This document shows positions 37,290 to 48,182 of a stretch of DNA of 64,000 nucleotides, in pieces. Origin of the DNA: a bacterium (lineage in GTDB: Bacteria > Krumholzibacteriota > Krumholzibacteriia > JACNKJ01); the NCBI GenBank assembly GCA_024231955.1, contig JAAEPZ010000033.1, positions 62,001 through 126,000 of the forward strand, written 5' to 3'. The notes beneath the pieces are model-generated. The model was not told the DNA's origin. It saw only the letters and a list, made by a program, of their open reading frames with translations, and ran no database searches. How positions within the stretch are numbered: position 1 is the first letter of the stretch; the number at the start of each line of letters is the position of its first letter. Made by a program: the position numbers and the translations under genes.

Positions 37290-37880
37290 CTACGTAATGA
37301 GGAATGCGTCGGCCAGATGCTTGCGCAATCGCTGCAGATCGCCCTCCACATCGGCGCTCTTCAATACGTCGTAACAGGAGAATGTAGGCAGCGGCTCCAT
37401 ACCAAAGAACTGGAAGGCCTTGTGCAGCCACATGAAAACTCCATCGACCCCCTTGCCCTCAAAGAACTGATCGGGATCGTCAAAGGCCTCCAGCGGGGCG
37501 TTCCAGGTAGTGGACAGCATGTACCTCTTGCCGTTCATCAAACCGCCCGAGCCGTATTTCTTGCTCAGGTCGGACCGGGTTCTGCCGTCATCACGGCACA
37601 GCACCTCGCCGATCCCTGACGTGTAGACCTCATCGATATACCTCTTGAAAAGATAGGGGACACTCATCCAGTAAACGGGGGTCTGAACAAAGACCGCGTC
37701 GGCCCACCTGTACTTCTCCAACTCCTCGGCGATATCGTAGCCGCTCTCCACGATTGTCGTCTTCACCTCATGCCCGGCAGCGGTCAACTGCTCCTGCGTC
37801 ACGTCCACAATTGTCTGATTCAGTTTGCCTTCGGCAAATCCCTCGTAACGTTGATGTCCATTGATAAGGAGTACCTTCAT
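37290..37880 (-). CDS. mdaB: MdaB-like flavodoxin-fold NAD(P)H quinone reductase
   Basis: The 196 residues start MKVLLINGHQRYEGFAEGKLNQTI, followed by the substrate-side motif WADAVFVQTPVYWMSVPYLFKRYIDEVYTSGIGE and the later YMLSTTWNAPLEAF, typical of MdaB/KefF-like FMN or FAD two-electron quinone reductases. It lowers quinone redox cycling in the cytoplasm. ATG with GGAGG seven bases upstream. It is divergent from an AraC regulator, which is the usual pairing for stress-induced reductases. Confidence 0.9.
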   Translation of the reverse strand: MKVLLINGHQRYEGFAEGKLNQTIVDVTQEQLTAAGHEVKTTIVESGYDIAEELEKYRWADAVFVQTPVYWMSVPYLFKRYIDEVYTSGIGEVLCRDDGRTRSDLSKKYGSGGLMNGKRYMLSTTWNAPLEAFDDPDQFFEGKGVDGVFMWLHKAFQFFGMEPLPTFSCYDVLKSADVEGDLQRLRKHLADAFLIT

Positions 37881-38108
37881 CAGCCAACCTCCATTTATTG
37901 ATATCAATTTGCTCCGGTTCTCCCGAAGGCAACTGTTCTGATTTCCAAAGTAACACCACTGCGATTCGGGAAGGTAGACCGGAACTACAGCATTGTTGCA
38001 CATTCCTGTCAAATGCTACAGTTATTGCTCCCGATGCGGCAGAATTCTTGTAGTATACTCCCGCCAGGTTGATACTGACCGAATTACCCCCCTTTGGAGC
38101 AGATCGAC

Positions 38109-39029
38109 ATGAGTGAGAACGAAACCAATTCTACAGGCAGTGCAGGCAGCGAACTGGCCAGGCTGGTGGGCGCGCTCGCCCTGGAGGATGGTCTGTTTGA
38201 GACGAACTGGCCCGGATTGATGGTATCCCGCATATCGACACCGCTGCCGAGGCAACCGGTGCCATACAAGCCAAGCCTCTGTATTGTGGTGCAGGGGCAG
38301 AAGCAGATCTTCCTCGGTGAGAGAGCTTACACCTATGACCCGCACAGATATCTGGTTGTCCCTATGGCGCTGCCGCTGGAGATGGAGGTCGCCCGGGCAA
38401 CCACCCAAAATCCGATTCTGGGACTCGGTCTGGAACTTGACCTCACGACGCTCAGCGAACTGCTGCTCAATGTCGACGACACCACCCCGCTTCAGCCGGT
38501 GGCCAACCAGAACCGGCCGGCCCTCTACGTCTCCCGGGCAAGCTCTACGCTGCAGGACGCATTGATCCGTTTGCTCCGTCTTGTCGACGATCCCACGGAC
38601 CTGCGGGTTCTGGGACCATCGATTGTGCGCGAGATCATGTACCGGGTGCTGCAGGGCGAACAGGGGAGACAGTTGCGGAACCTGGTGCTTCAGGACAGCA
38701 GCAGTCACAGGATCGCCGGCATCACCCGTTACCTGAACGAGAACTACAGTGAGCGATTGAGCATCGATGATATTGCCCGGGTCGCCGGCATGAGCACATC
38801 GGCCCTGCATCACAAGTTCCGGGAGGTGACCACCATGTCGCCTCTGCAATATCTCAAGAAGATCCGGCTGCACCACGCCCGCACGCTGATGGTCGCCCGC
38901 GGACTCAACGCCGGCGAGGCGGGTTTTCAGGTTGGATACGCGAATCCCTCCCAGTTCAACCGCGAGTTCAAGAGGCTGTTCGGACTCCCGCCCGGCCAGC
39001 TGATGCAGACGATCTCCCCGCCGGAATGA
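38109..39029 (+). CDS. AraC-family transcriptional regulator
   Basis: The ~306-residue protein has an N-terminal AraC_N/cupin-like sensor domain (residues ~20-180, with KPSLCIVVQGQKQIFLGE, YDPHRYLVV and LGLGLELD) and a C-terminal double helix-turn-helix (~205-300, LSIDDIARVAGMSTSALHHKFREVTTMSPLQYLKKIRLHHAR, GFQVGYANPSQFNREFKRLFG). The ATG is chosen because GGAG lies about ten bases upstream. It is divergent from mdaB, which it probably controls, for example in response to aldehydes or quinones, as related regulators do. Confidence 0.9.
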   Translation: MSENETNSTGSAGSELARLVGALALEDGLFETNWPGLMVSRISTPLPRQPVPYKPSLCIVVQGQKQIFLGERAYTYDPHRYLVVPMALPLEMEVARATTQNPILGLGLELDLTTLSELLLNVDDTTPLQPVANQNRPALYVSRASSTLQDALIRLLRLVDDPTDLRVLGPSIVREIMYRVLQGEQGRQLRNLVLQDSSSHRIAGITRYLNENYSERLSIDDIARVAGMSTSALHHKFREVTTMSPLQYLKKIRLHHARTLMVARGLNAGEAGFQVGYANPSQFNREFKRLFGLPPGQLMQTISPPE

Positions 39030-39218
39030 TCTCCGTGACCTCTCCGAGGATCCATCCGCGTCGAGGTCGGTGATGAGCGAATCACGTCGACAAAGTGCAC
39101 ATGCGGTAAGCGTGTGACATTCCGGGAAACAGCATCTCCCGGATCATCTCCCTTGCTCAAACGACCTGGATTCATGATAGTATGTGCTAAATTCATAACA
39201 TCGGTTTTGGGGGTCATC

Positions 39219-42200
39219 GTGCCAACACTTCGTCATATCCTGACGCTCGCCATACTTTCATGTCTCTACTCGGCGACTGCGACCGCCGACCTCCTCTCAC
39301 ACTCGGTGACGGGGAACATCGTGGAGCTGAACGCCGATGACGATCTGCGGCTCCGTCTCACCTTCCTGGCCGACGACCTGCTGCGGGTGGAGGCCGCCAC
39401 CGGCGATACGTTCATCGACGAGGGGAGCGGCGCGGCGGAGATAGTCGTCGCGACCGACTTCGCCGGTGTCGACCCAAGCGTCATTGAAGAGGCCGATTGC
39501 CTGATCCTCTCGACAGCGGCCATGCAACTGATCGTCCGGCGTGCGCCCCTCCTGCTTGAGCTGCGGCGCACCTCCGACGACGAACTGCTCTGGCGGGAGC
39601 GCAAGCCCCTGAGCCTGACGGCGGAGAGTTGCACGCAAACGCTCACGAGCGATCCCGACGAGCGGATCTTCGGCGGCGGTCAGCAGAACGGTCGCTTCGA
39701 GTTCAAGGGGAGCCTGATGGAGATCTCCTACTCGGGCGGCTGGGAGGAGGGGGACCGACCGAGCCCCGCCCCCTTCTACATGAGCGACGGAGGTTACGGC
39801 GTGCTGCGCAACACCTGGGCCGACGGCACCTACGACTTCCGGTCGGACCGTTATCTCACGACGACCCACATCGAACCACGCTTCGACGCCTACTACATGG
39901 TTGGCGCCTCGATCCGCGAGGTCCTCGACCTCTATACCCACCTCACGGGTCGCGCCCGTCTGCTCCCCCGCTGGGCCCTCGGCTACGGTGACGCCGACTG
40001 CTACAACGACGGCGACAACGTCGACAAACCGGGCACCGTCCCTGAAGGGTGGAGCGACGGTCCCACAGGCACCACCCCCGATGTCGTCGAGTCGGTCGCA
40101 GCGAAGTACCGCGAACACGACATGCCCGGCAGCTGGATTCTACCCAACGACGGCTACGGCTGCGGTTACGTCGAGCTGCCGGAGACCGTCGCGCGCCTCA
40201 GGGAGCACGGTTTCCGCACGGGGCTGTGGACGGAGAACGGCGTCGAGAAGATCGCCTGGGAGATCGGAACCGCCGGCACCCGGGTGCAGAAACTCGACGT
40301 CGCCTGGACCGGCAAGGGCTACCAGTGGTGCATGGACGCCAACCTCGACGCCGCGCAGGGTTTCATCGACAACGCGGATGCGCGGCCGTTCATCTGGACG
40401 GTCATGGGCTGGGCCGGCATCCAGCGCTACGCCGTCACCTGGACCGGTGACCAGTCCGGCAGCTGGGACTACATCCGCTGGCATGTGCCCACGTTGATCG
40501 GCTCCGGCCTCTCGGGTCTCAACTACTCCACCGGCGATGTCGACGGCATCTTCGGCGGCTCTCCCGAGACGTTCACGCGCGACCTGCAGTGGAAGTGCTT
40601 CACGCCGGTGCTCATGGGGATGTCCGGCTGGTCGCAGAGCGCGCGCAAGCACCCCTGGGCATTCGACGAACCCTACCTGTCGATCAACCGCCGCTACCTC
40701 AAGCTGCGGCAACGACTCATGCCCTACCTCTACACGCTGGCCCGCGAAACCGAGACCAGCGGCGCGCCCATGGTGCGCGGCATGATGTGGGATCTCAAAG
40801 ACCCTCACGCCTACGATCACCCCTATCAGTTCCTGCTGGGACGCGAGCTCCTGATCGCGCCGGTCTACCGCAGCCAGGAGGCGAGCAAGGGCTGGCGGGA
40901 GGATGTCTACCTGCCCGAAGGCGAGTGGATCGACTACTGGACAGGATTGAGATTGGAGTCGCCGTCCGGCGGGCGTGTAGTCGACGTGCCGGTCGACCTG
41001 GGCACGCTGCCGGTGTTCATGCGCGCGGGCGCGATCATCCCCCTCTACCCCGAGTCGAACTACGACGGCGAGGTGCCGGCCGATCCGCTGACGCTGGACA
41101 TCTATCCGGCGGGCGAATCGGAGTTCGTTCTCTACGAGGACGACGGCGATACGCGAGATTATCTGAGCGGCGCATTCAGCGAGCAGCGGTTCGCGGTCAA
41201 AGCCGCGAGCAGGAGGATCGACGTTGAGATCGCGCCGGCGACGGGTGAGTTCGCCGGGATGCTGGAGCAACGGAGCTTCGTCGTTCAACTGCACACCCGA
41301 TCCGAACCGAAACGGATCACCCTGAACGGCAAGAAACTGTCTCCGCGGCAAACCGGCGGCCGCCAGGGTTGGATCTTCGACGAGGCGCGCGGCGGCGTGA
41401 TCCACATCGACACCGGCGCAATTGACGTCCGCGCCCCCCACAAGCTCACCGTGGAACTCGACAGGAACCGGAAGGCCGACGCCGTGCCCGAATACCCGAA
41501 GCTGCCCGGCGGGGACGGCACCATCGGCGCCGACGAGTTGATGGTTCTTGGTCATACGCCCGAGGAGCCGGGACACCCTCTGGAGAACGCCTTCGACGGC
41601 GATCCCGACACCTGGTTCCGCACGGTGCGCAACCAGTCGATCGCCTACGGACCCCACGAGTTCACGGTGGCGCTGGGCGGTCGACGAATCGTCGAGGGAT
41701 TCCGGATCAGCCCACGCAACGACAAGTGGTGGGAGTACGGCCAGGTGCGGAAATACGAAGTTTATATGGCCGACGTGCTGGGCGAATGGGGCGAACCGGT
41801 GATGGTCGACACACTCGCGCTGAGCCGGGAGATGCAGGAGGTGCGGCTCCCGCCCCGCGCCGGGCGCATGCTCCGCTTCCGGATCCTCAGCACCCACAAC
41901 GACGAGAACGATCCCATGGTGCTCGCCGCGGCGGATGAATCCAACGCGCAGGCCTACGATGCGCTCGCGCCGGTGCGGGTCTACCCCACCACCATCTCGG
42001 AGTTCAGTATTCTGGAGCGTCCCGCGGCGGAGGGCGCGCCGATCTCGGTGGCCCTGGCCGAGGCGGCGGGGCAGGGCGACAAGATCGTCACCTTGAACGG
42101 TATCGATTTTGACGGCGGCTTCAGTGTGCAGGGAGCTGAAAGCCTCGACTTTGCGCTGACCGGTGGCTGGCATCTATTCAGCGCCGAAGCCGGACCGGCT

Positions 42201-43208
42201 GCGGCGGTCGCGGATACGATCAACTTCCAGGTCTGGGGCGACGAACGTCTGCTCTGGGACAGCGGGCGTGTCGGCGGAACGACCGTCGTCAAACCGCGCC
42301 TCGATCTGCGTGGCGTCAGCTACTTGAGCCTGCGGACGGTCGCGTCGAATTCGGCCCTCACCGCGCATTGGGTCGAACTCACGCTCAAAGGCTACGAGGG
42401 GGACGACGTGCGCTTCCTCCCCGACGGCGGGAGGCTGGAGGTCTCACCAGAGCGACCGGTCTGCCGGGACGAGATGTTCGACTTCGAGTTGGTCGACATA
42501 CCAGCCGGTACACTTCAGACCGGGGCACCACCGTGGGGACATCCCCGGGATATTCATATCGAGAGTTTCTACATGGGCAAGTTCGAAGTGACCCAGAAGC
42601 TGTGGAAAGAGGTCATGGGCAAGTATCCGGTCCCCTTCGACTTCGGCGACTACCCGCTGGACACCGCCAGGGAGTACGAGAACGTCATGCCTCGGATCAA
42701 GGAGCTCGCAACGCACACGGGTTTCATCGGCGACGACCTGCCGGTGGAGACGGTGAGCTGGGAGCACATTCAGCTTTTCCTCAAGGCGATCTCCGAGAGG
42801 ACCGGGCAGGTCTACAGGCTGCCGACCAGCGCCGAATGGGAGTACGCCTACCGGGCGGGCACCGCCACGGCCTACCCCTTCGGCGACGATGCCGCGCGAC
42901 TCGTGGAGTACGAGTGGTACGTGGAGAACTCCGATGGGCGCACCCACCCGGTGGGCTTGAAGAGACCCAACCCCTGGGGGCTGTACGACATGGGCGGCAA
43001 CGTCGGCGAGTGGTGCTCCGATCTCAGCGACATGGCGCCCTACAGGCAGATGTACCCGGATCGGGAGTGGAGCATAGGATTGCGGCGCACCTACCGGGGC
43101 AGCCACTACCGGCACAGGGCGCGAGCGGCGACCGTCACCTACAGTCACAGCTACAAGCAGGTGTATCCGCACGAGAGCGTCGGTTTCCGTCTGGTGCGGG
43201 AGAGGTGA
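39219..43208 (+). CDS. Secreted GH31 glycosidase fused to F5/8C, NPCBM and FGE-sulfatase domains
   Basis: Start at GTG with GGGGG five bases upstream, giving the signal peptide VPTLRHILTLAILSCLYSATATA. Layout in the 1329 residues: N-terminal beta domain ~30-240; GH31 barrel ~245-560, with acid/base motif YAVTWTGDQSGSWD at ~405 and a candidate nucleophile Asp in KLDVAWTG ~51 residues earlier; C-terminal beta domains ~560-700; discoidin (F5/8C)-like ~770-905; NPCBM-like ~945-1065; formylglycine-generating-enzyme (SUMF1/FGE-sulfatase) domain ~1087-1329 (LPTSAEWEYAYRAG, GLYDMGGNVGEWC, GFRLVRER). GH31 enzymes act on alpha-linked sugars; the substrate here is unassigned. The FGE-sulfatase domain may be structural rather than catalytic. 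This module combination is rare. Confidence 0.88.
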   Translation: MPTLRHILTLAILSCLYSATATADLLSHSVTGNIVELNADDDLRLRLTFLADDLLRVEAATGDTFIDEGSGAAEIVVATDFAGVDPSVIEEADCLILSTAAMQLIVRRAPLLLELRRTSDDELLWRERKPLSLTAESCTQTLTSDPDERIFGGGQQNGRFEFKGSLMEISYSGGWEEGDRPSPAPFYMSDGGYGVLRNTWADGTYDFRSDRYLTTTHIEPRFDAYYMVGASIREVLDLYTHLTGRARLLPRWALGYGDADCYNDGDNVDKPGTVPEGWSDGPTGTTPDVVESVAAKYREHDMPGSWILPNDGYGCGYVELPETVARLREHGFRTGLWTENGVEKIAWEIGTAGTRVQKLDVAWTGKGYQWCMDANLDAAQGFIDNADARPFIWTVMGWAGIQRYAVTWTGDQSGSWDYIRWHVPTLIGSGLSGLNYSTGDVDGIFGGSPETFTRDLQWKCFTPVLMGMSGWSQSARKHPWAFDEPYLSINRRYLKLRQRLMPYLYTLARETETSGAPMVRGMMWDLKDPHAYDHPYQFLLGRELLIAPVYRSQEASKGWREDVYLPEGEWIDYWTGLRLESPSGGRVVDVPVDLGTLPVFMRAGAIIPLYPESNYDGEVPADPLTLDIYPAGESEFVLYEDDGDTRDYLSGAFSEQRFAVKAASRRIDVEIAPATGEFAGMLEQRSFVVQLHTRSEPKRITLNGKKLSPRQTGGRQGWIFDEARGGVIHIDTGAIDVRAPHKLTVELDRNRKADAVPEYPKLPGGDGTIGADELMVLGHTPEEPGHPLENAFDGDPDTWFRTVRNQSIAYGPHEFTVALGGRRIVEGFRISPRNDKWWEYGQVRKYEVYMADVLGEWGEPVMVDTLALSREMQEVRLPPRAGRMLRFRILSTHNDENDPMVLAAADESNAQAYDALAPVRVYPTTISEFSILERPAAEGAPISVALAEAAGQGDKIVTLNGIDFDGGFSVQGAESLDFALTGGWHLFSAEAGPAAAVADTINFQVWGDERLLWDSGRVGGTTVVKPRLDLRGVSYLSLRTVASNSALTAHWVELTLKGYEGDDVRFLPDGGRLEVSPERPVCRDEMFDFELVDIPAGTLQTGAPPWGHPRDIHIESFYMGKFEVTQKLWKEVMGKYPVPFDFGDYPLDTAREYENVMPRIKELATHTGFIGDDLPVETVSWEHIQLFLKAISERTGQVYRLPTSAEWEYAYRAGTATAYPFGDDAARLVEYEWYVENSDGRTHPVGLKRPNPWGLYDMGGNVGEWCSDLSDMAPYRQMYPDREWSIGLRRTYRGSHYRHRARAATVTYSHSYKQVYPHESVGFRLVRER

Positions 43209-43210
43209 GA

Positions 43211-43278
43211 ACGCGGTTCGCTTCGCAACGCTGAAACACAAACGTAAAACCGTTCGACTCGCGGGTGAAGCGGGCTTT
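43211..43278. repeat. Non-coding repeat, copy A
   Basis: Right after the GH31 stop. It aligns over ~67 bases with 48116-48182, sharing GGTTCGC.TCGC, ACACAAACGTA and a following CCGT(T/C)CGACTC segment. Its hairpin arms are damaged compared with copy B. Confidence 0.7.
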
Positions 43279-43281
43279 GAG

Positions 43282-43310
43282 ACCGAATTGAGAATCCGTC
43301 TCAATTCGGT
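43282..43310. terminator. 12-bp stem hairpin between GH31 fusion and sensor kinase
   Basis: ACCGAATTGAGA and TCTCAATTCGGT enclose a 5-base loop, 74 bases after one convergent gene and 45 bases before the end of the other. No T-run follows. Confidence 0.65.
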
Positions 43311-43315
43311 AGTGA

Positions 43316-43360
43316 GTTCAGGAGGCTGTTCGGACTGCCGCCCGCGCAGCTGGTTCAGGT
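43316..43360 (+). pseudogene. Relic of an AraC-type gene 3' end
   Basis: The plus strand reads [18 protein letters not shown], close to the C-terminal REFKRLFGLPPGQLMQTI of the AraC gene at 38109-39029. DNA identity is high over ~45 bases. No helix-turn-helix part precedes it, so it is a fragment overlapping the kinase gene end. Confidence 0.6.
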
Positions 43361-46300
43361 CTTCATATATCTACCCGACAGCGCCTCACGCACTTTGACC
43401 GCCAGATCCTGTATGGAGAATGGCTTCTGGATAAAAAGAACTCCTTCGTCGAGCACACCCTGGCAGGCGATGACGTCGGCCGTGTAACCGGACATGTAAA
43501 GGAGACTCAGGTCGGGTATAAGTGTGACCAGTTTCCGGGCAAGGTCTCTGCCGTTCATCTCGGGCATGACCACGTCGGTAATCAGCAGGTGAATCTCCCC
43601 TGCGTGTTCCTCCACCAGCAGAATGGCCTCAGCGGGAGTCGCCGCCCAAATCACGGTATAGCCCAGGCGATCAAGCATCATTCGAGTCAGATCCAGAATG
43701 GCCGGTTCATCCTCCACGAGCAGGACCGTTTCGGATCCCCCGACGACGGAAACGGAGTCATCATTCCCGGAAGACACGGAGGTCCCGGACATTTGGTGAA
43801 CAGGCAGGTAGACGCTGAACGTCGACCCGAGATCCAACTCGCTGTAGACGTTGATGAAGCCTCCGTTCTGTTTGACGATGCCGTAGACGGTGGCAAGACC
43901 CAGACCGGTGCCCTCGCCCACCTCCTTACTGGTGAAGAACGGCTCGAAGATATTGCCCCGGGTCTCTTTGTCCATGCCGCATCCGTCATCACTGACGGTC
44001 AGCATCACGTAATCACCCGGTTCGAACCCGGGATGGGTAGCGCAATGGATCTCATCGATGGCTGCATGCCCTGTTTCAATGATGACCTTGCCGATGTTGT
44101 GGCCTATGGCGTCACGGGCATTGACAAGCAGGTTAGCCAGTATTTGATCAACCTGCCCCGGATCGATGAATACGGATTCAAGATTCTCGCCCGGCCGCCA
44201 GATCAGGTCTATATCCTCGCCTATGAGCCGTTCGAGCATCTGGAACATGGCCTTGATGGTATCATTCAGATCGAGTACCTGCGGCTCGATAGCCTGCTTG
44301 CGGGCATATGCCAGCAATTGGCGCGTCAGGTTCGAGGAGCGCTTCGAGGCCTTCAACACCTCTGTGAGGTTCATGGTGATGGGGCTGTCTTCCGGTAAAT
44401 CCTCCAGAACTATTTCGGTATATCCCTGGATCACACTGAGCATGTTGTTGAAGTCATGCGCCACTCCGCCGGCCAGCCGACCGATCGACTCCATCTTCTG
44501 GACCTGGATCAGTTGCTCCTGCAGATTCGCGTGCTCCTCTTCCGCCTGTTTCCGTGCGGTTATATCCTGAGTGAAACCGATTGCATTGACTGCAATCCCA
44601 TCGTCATCAAACTCCACGTCCGCCTTTTCCCGGACCCAGGTAACTTCGCCTTCAATGAGCAGGCGATGCTCTATGTCGTAAGGTTTCCCCGCGACACCCG
44701 CTTTCCATTCACGGTCGACGTAGTCTCTATCCTCGGGATGGACCTTCCCGATGAACACCTCGTAATTCACCACGCTTCCCGGGGGAACCCCGAAGATCCG
44801 GCAGTTCTCATCCGTCCAGCGCAGGATGTTTCGCTTGAGATCCAGCTCCCAGGTTCCGATCCGGCCGAGCTCCTGCGCCCTTTCAAGGAGATGCTGCTGC
44901 TGTTTGATCCTCTCCTCCGCCGCTCGGCGTTTGGTAATGTCGCGCTCTATGGAGACGAAGAGCTTCTGATCTGTCTCGGTTTTAAGGTGCTTCGAAGAGA
45001 TTTCAACCGGGAAAACCGTCCCGTCCTTCCTCGCGTGAACCGTGTCGAACAGAACCGTTTCGCCTGTCAGCAAACGGCGCATGAGGGCCTCAATATCCCC
45101 CATGCTCAGACTCTGGTCGAGATCACTGATGGATAAGTCGAGAAATTCCTCATGTTCATATCCGTGAACTTTGCAGGCCGCCTTGTTGGCGTCAATAATG
45201 ACAAGACCCCTGTCCGCGGTATCCTCTAGGATGAGGATATAATCGCCAGCCTGTTCGAAGAGCGATCTGTATCTCTCTCTGCTCCTCCGCAGATCCTTCT
45301 CGTTTTGCTTGCGTCGTGTCACCTCTCCGACGAGTTTTCTCAGATATGCGAATACGGCTCCGACTACAAGGCACGCCAGACACACCAGGATGGAAGTGAA
45401 CCACCAGGTTCGCCACCAGGGCGGAGCGATGGATATTTCAACCGATGCCCCCACCTCATTCCAGACGCCGTCATTGTTTGAAGCCATGACCTTGAATGTA
45501 TAGATACCGGGATTCAGATTCATATACGTGGCGGAGCGATCGTTACTGTCCGTATATGTGAATTCCCCGTCGTAACCCTCCAGTTTGTAGGCATATCTGT
45601 TCTTCGGAGAATTCGTGTAGTTCAAAGCGACAAATTCGATCCTGAACACAGACTGAGAATGGCTCAACGAGATGCGCCGGCACTGACTTATATGCTGGTC
45701 CAGGGGAGAATCCGGTCCCACCGGCACCGACTGGTTGAAGAGCAGGAAGTCGGTAAAAACCACTCTTGGAGGATGGGCGTTGGTGCTCAGTTCAGCGGGG
45801 TGAATGATCTGCAAACCGTCGGCCCCGCCGAAATACAGATCGCCCGCCTCATTCTTGCACACCGAGTGCATGAAGAAGGCCCCCCCCTGCAACCCGTCCC
45901 CGCGATCAAAACTGCGAAATGTTTCATCCTGGGGATTGAATCTTGACAGCCCCCTGTTCGTGCTGATCCAGAGCAGACCCTCGTCATCTTCCGCAATCGC
46001 CGCGATACGGTTTCCGACCAGTCCGTCCCTTTGGCCGAAGAGATCAAAACGTTGTGTAGTCTCATCAAACCGATTCAGGCCATTGCTGGTGCCGACCCAC
46101 AAGCTGCCGCGACTATCCTGAAAAATCGCGTAGACCATATTGTCGCTCAAACTGCCCTGATCATTTCGAGCGTGCACATAATTGGTGAACACTTCGGTAT
46201 CCGGGTCGAACCGACTCAACCCGTTTTCGGTGCCTACCCAGACTGAACCGCGGGAATCTACACAGACGACCGTCGCCCAATTGGAGACGATCTTACTGGC

Positions 46301-47842
46301 GTCGTTGAAATCATATTGGTAGTGGGTAAATGTTTCCTCAAGGATATCGAACCTGTCCAGGCCGGACTGATAGACGGCGATCCACAGGACATCCCTGTCC
46401 CGATCCGCAACCAGATCATACACGGCATTGCCGGCAATGGTATTCGGATCACGTGAATCATGCTCATAACGGACGAATTCGCCTCGTACAGGATCGAGTC
46501 TGTTCAGCCCCGCCCCATGAGTTCCGATCCACAAAGCCCCGCGCTTATCCTGATCAATGGCCCAGATATCGTTGCCGCTGATGCTGGCGGAATCTTGATC
46601 GTCATGTCGGTAGTGTACATAGTCGCCGTGCGGATCGCTGGAGAAATGGAGCCCATCGCCGGTTCCGAGCCACAGCACGTCATCGGCATCCTGGTAGATG
46701 CTCCGCACTTTGGCGTCACTCATGTCATCGGGATTATTCGGATCTCTGTGGAAGTGTACGAACTGATTTTCAGCCGGGTCCCACTTGTCAACACCTCCAT
46801 AGGTAGCCACCCAAAGAGTGCCCACCTCATCTTCGGTGATGCTCATTACGATGTCATTGCTGAGGCTGTGCGGATCGTGGTTGTTATGGCGATAATGACG
46901 GAAGGATTTCGATGCGGGATCGAAACGATTCACCCCCCCGCCGAAAGTCCCGAGCCACAGAATGCCCTGATAATCCTCGTAAATGAAGGTCACCGTATCG
47001 GAGCTCAGGCTGCCGGGATCGGCGTCATCATGGCGATAGCATGAGAACGTCTCCGTATCCGGATCGAAGCTGTTGAGCCCCCCCTCCGACGCAATCCAGA
47101 TGCTATTGCGGCTATCGATGAAGACACCCCAAAGGTTGTCGTTGCTGAGGCTGCCTGGATCGTCGGGATTGTGCCGATACCGGGTAAAATCGTTCGTGTT
47201 CGGATCCAGTTTGACCAGGCCGCCGCCATACGTCGAGATCCAGAACAGCCCCAGATTGTCCTCTTGAATCCTCGAGACGGTATTGTGGCTCAAGCTGTTC
47301 GGATCCTGAGGATCGTGACGGAAATTGACACAGGATCCCGTTTCCGGATTGAGCCTGCTCAGGCCGTCATCGGTCGTAGCCCATACCATTCCCTTGCCGT
47401 CGACATAAATGGACCAGACGAAATCGCTGACAAGGCTCTCGGGATTGCTCTCCTCATGATAGTAATTGGTGAAGTTGCCGGTTTTGAGATCATAGCGACT
47501 GATACCGTCTCCCCATGTGGCAATCCACAGGTTGCCTATCTGGTCTTCCAGGATCCAATGGGCAAAATTGCCGCACAGACTATTGGGGTTATCCGGCTCT
47601 CGATAGAAAGGGGTTATCTGCATCCCGTCATATTTGTTGAGACCGTTCTTCGTGCCGAACCACATGAAGCCCCGGGAGTCCTGAAATACATACAGCACCT
47701 CAAGATTCGACAATCCATCCCTGGTATCAATGTGGCTGAAACTGATGTCCTCAATATCCTGACCTCGGGCATCGAGCGGCAGCACGACGCTTGTCAGCAC
47801 AAACATCAGCAAAGCTGCTATTGATTTACCTCGGATCCGCAA
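43355..47842 (-). CDS. Giant hybrid sensor histidine kinase with two-component propeller
   Basis: Best start is TTG with GGAGG six bases upstream, giving the signal peptide (M)[26 protein letters not shown]. In ~1495 residues: ~14 two-component regulator propeller repeats (DS.G..W.GT..GL.R.D) to ~760; Y_Y_Y domain; one membrane helix ~815-840; two PAS/PAC domains (~860-1100); HisKA (catalytic H1129 in [11 protein letters not shown]); HATPase ([22 protein letters not shown]); and a receiver domain with phospho-acceptor D1423 in [13 protein letters not shown]. No DNA-binding output domain is present, unlike classic HTCS proteins, so a separate response regulator or internal phosphotransfer is likely. 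It is convergent with the GH31 fusion, so the periplasmic propeller may sense a glycan or breakdown product. Confidence 0.93.
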   Translation of the reverse strand: MRIRGKSIAALLMFVLTSVVLPLDARGQDIEDISFSHIDTRDGLSNLEVLYVFQDSRGFMWFGTKNGLNKYDGMQITPFYREPDNPNSLCGNFAHWILEDQIGNLWIATWGDGISRYDLKTGNFTNYYHEESNPESLVSDFVWSIYVDGKGMVWATTDDGLSRLNPETGSCVNFRHDPQDPNSLSHNTVSRIQEDNLGLFWISTYGGGLVKLDPNTNDFTRYRHNPDDPGSLSNDNLWGVFIDSRNSIWIASEGGLNSFDPDTETFSCYRHDDADPGSLSSDTVTFIYEDYQGILWLGTFGGGVNRFDPASKSFRHYRHNNHDPHSLSNDIVMSITEDEVGTLWVATYGGVDKWDPAENQFVHFHRDPNNPDDMSDAKVRSIYQDADDVLWLGTGDGLHFSSDPHGDYVHYRHDDQDSASISGNDIWAIDQDKRGALWIGTHGAGLNRLDPVRGEFVRYEHDSRDPNTIAGNAVYDLVADRDRDVLWIAVYQSGLDRFDILEETFTHYQYDFNDASKIVSNWATVVCVDSRGSVWVGTENGLSRFDPDTEVFTNYVHARNDQGSLSDNMVYAIFQDSRGSLWVGTSNGLNRFDETTQRFDLFGQRDGLVGNRIAAIAEDDEGLLWISTNRGLSRFNPQDETFRSFDRGDGLQGGAFFMHSVCKNEAGDLYFGGADGLQIIHPAELSTNAHPPRVVFTDFLLFNQSVPVGPDSPLDQHISQCRRISLSHSQSVFRIEFVALNYTNSPKNRYAYKLEGYDGEFTYTDSNDRSATYMNLNPGIYTFKVMASNNDGVWNEVGASVEISIAPPWWRTWWFTSILVCLACLVVGAVFAYLRKLVGEVTRRKQNEKDLRRSRERYRSLFEQAGDYILILEDTADRGLVIIDANKAACKVHGYEHEEFLDLSISDLDQSLSMGDIEALMRRLLTGETVLFDTVHARKDGTVFPVEISSKHLKTETDQKLFVSIERDITKRRAAEERIKQQQHLLERAQELGRIGTWELDLKRNILRWTDENCRIFGVPPGSVVNYEVFIGKVHPEDRDYVDREWKAGVAGKPYDIEHRLLIEGEVTWVREKADVEFDDDGIAVNAIGFTQDITARKQAEEEHANLQEQLIQVQKMESIGRLAGGVAHDFNNMLSVIQGYTEIVLEDLPEDSPITMNLTEVLKASKRSSNLTRQLLAYARKQAIEPQVLDLNDTIKAMFQMLERLIGEDIDLIWRPGENLESVFIDPGQVDQILANLLVNARDAIGHNIGKVIIETGHAAIDEIHCATHPGFEPGDYVMLTVSDDGCGMDKETRGNIFEPFFTSKEVGEGTGLGLATVYGIVKQNGGFINVYSELDLGSTFSVYLPVHQMSGTSVSSGNDDSVSVVGGSETVLLVEDEPAILDLTRMMLDRLGYTVIWAATPAEAILLVEEHAGEIHLLITDVVMPEMNGRDLARKLVTLIPDLSLLYMSGYTADVIACQGVLDEGVLFIQKPFSIQDLAVKVREALSGRYMKT

Positions 47843-48115
47843 ATCAACCCTCCATGCCAAGCGTGAGAACCAACTGCCGATCAAGCAGTCTTCTCTCGGA
47901 TCTCGATTGATGGATCGTATAGTGGCGAGTAGTCTCATAGCTCGCCCTGCACCGAAGCATGATACACTCCATACCCACCATCATGGTAATCTTTTTGAGA
48001 TATTTATCACAATCAACATAATCCCTCATCGTCCGCTCCCCGAATGGCAGTGTTTAAAAACGCTCCAGTTTTCGCAGCGGCCAACACCCGGGAGTCTGTT
48101 CAGAGAGAGGACGAA

Positions 48116-48182
48116 GAAACGGTTCGCATCGCGACACCGAGACACAAACGTAGAGCCGTCCGACTCACGGTCGAGCGGCTTT
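48116..48182. repeat. Non-coding repeat, copy B, with terminator-like hairpin
   Basis: Partner of 43211-43278. Its 3' part forms AGCCG..CGAC / GTCG..CGGCT (48154-48180), followed by TTT. It may terminate the minus-strand gene ending at 48424 or act on the plus strand. The surrounding region (47939-48423) holds no gene that I can support. Confidence 0.65.

Noticed and set aside
40140..42173. 677-residue minus-strand frame inside the GH31 fusion
   Set aside because: His/Arg/Asp-rich antisense shadow in GC-rich coding DNA.
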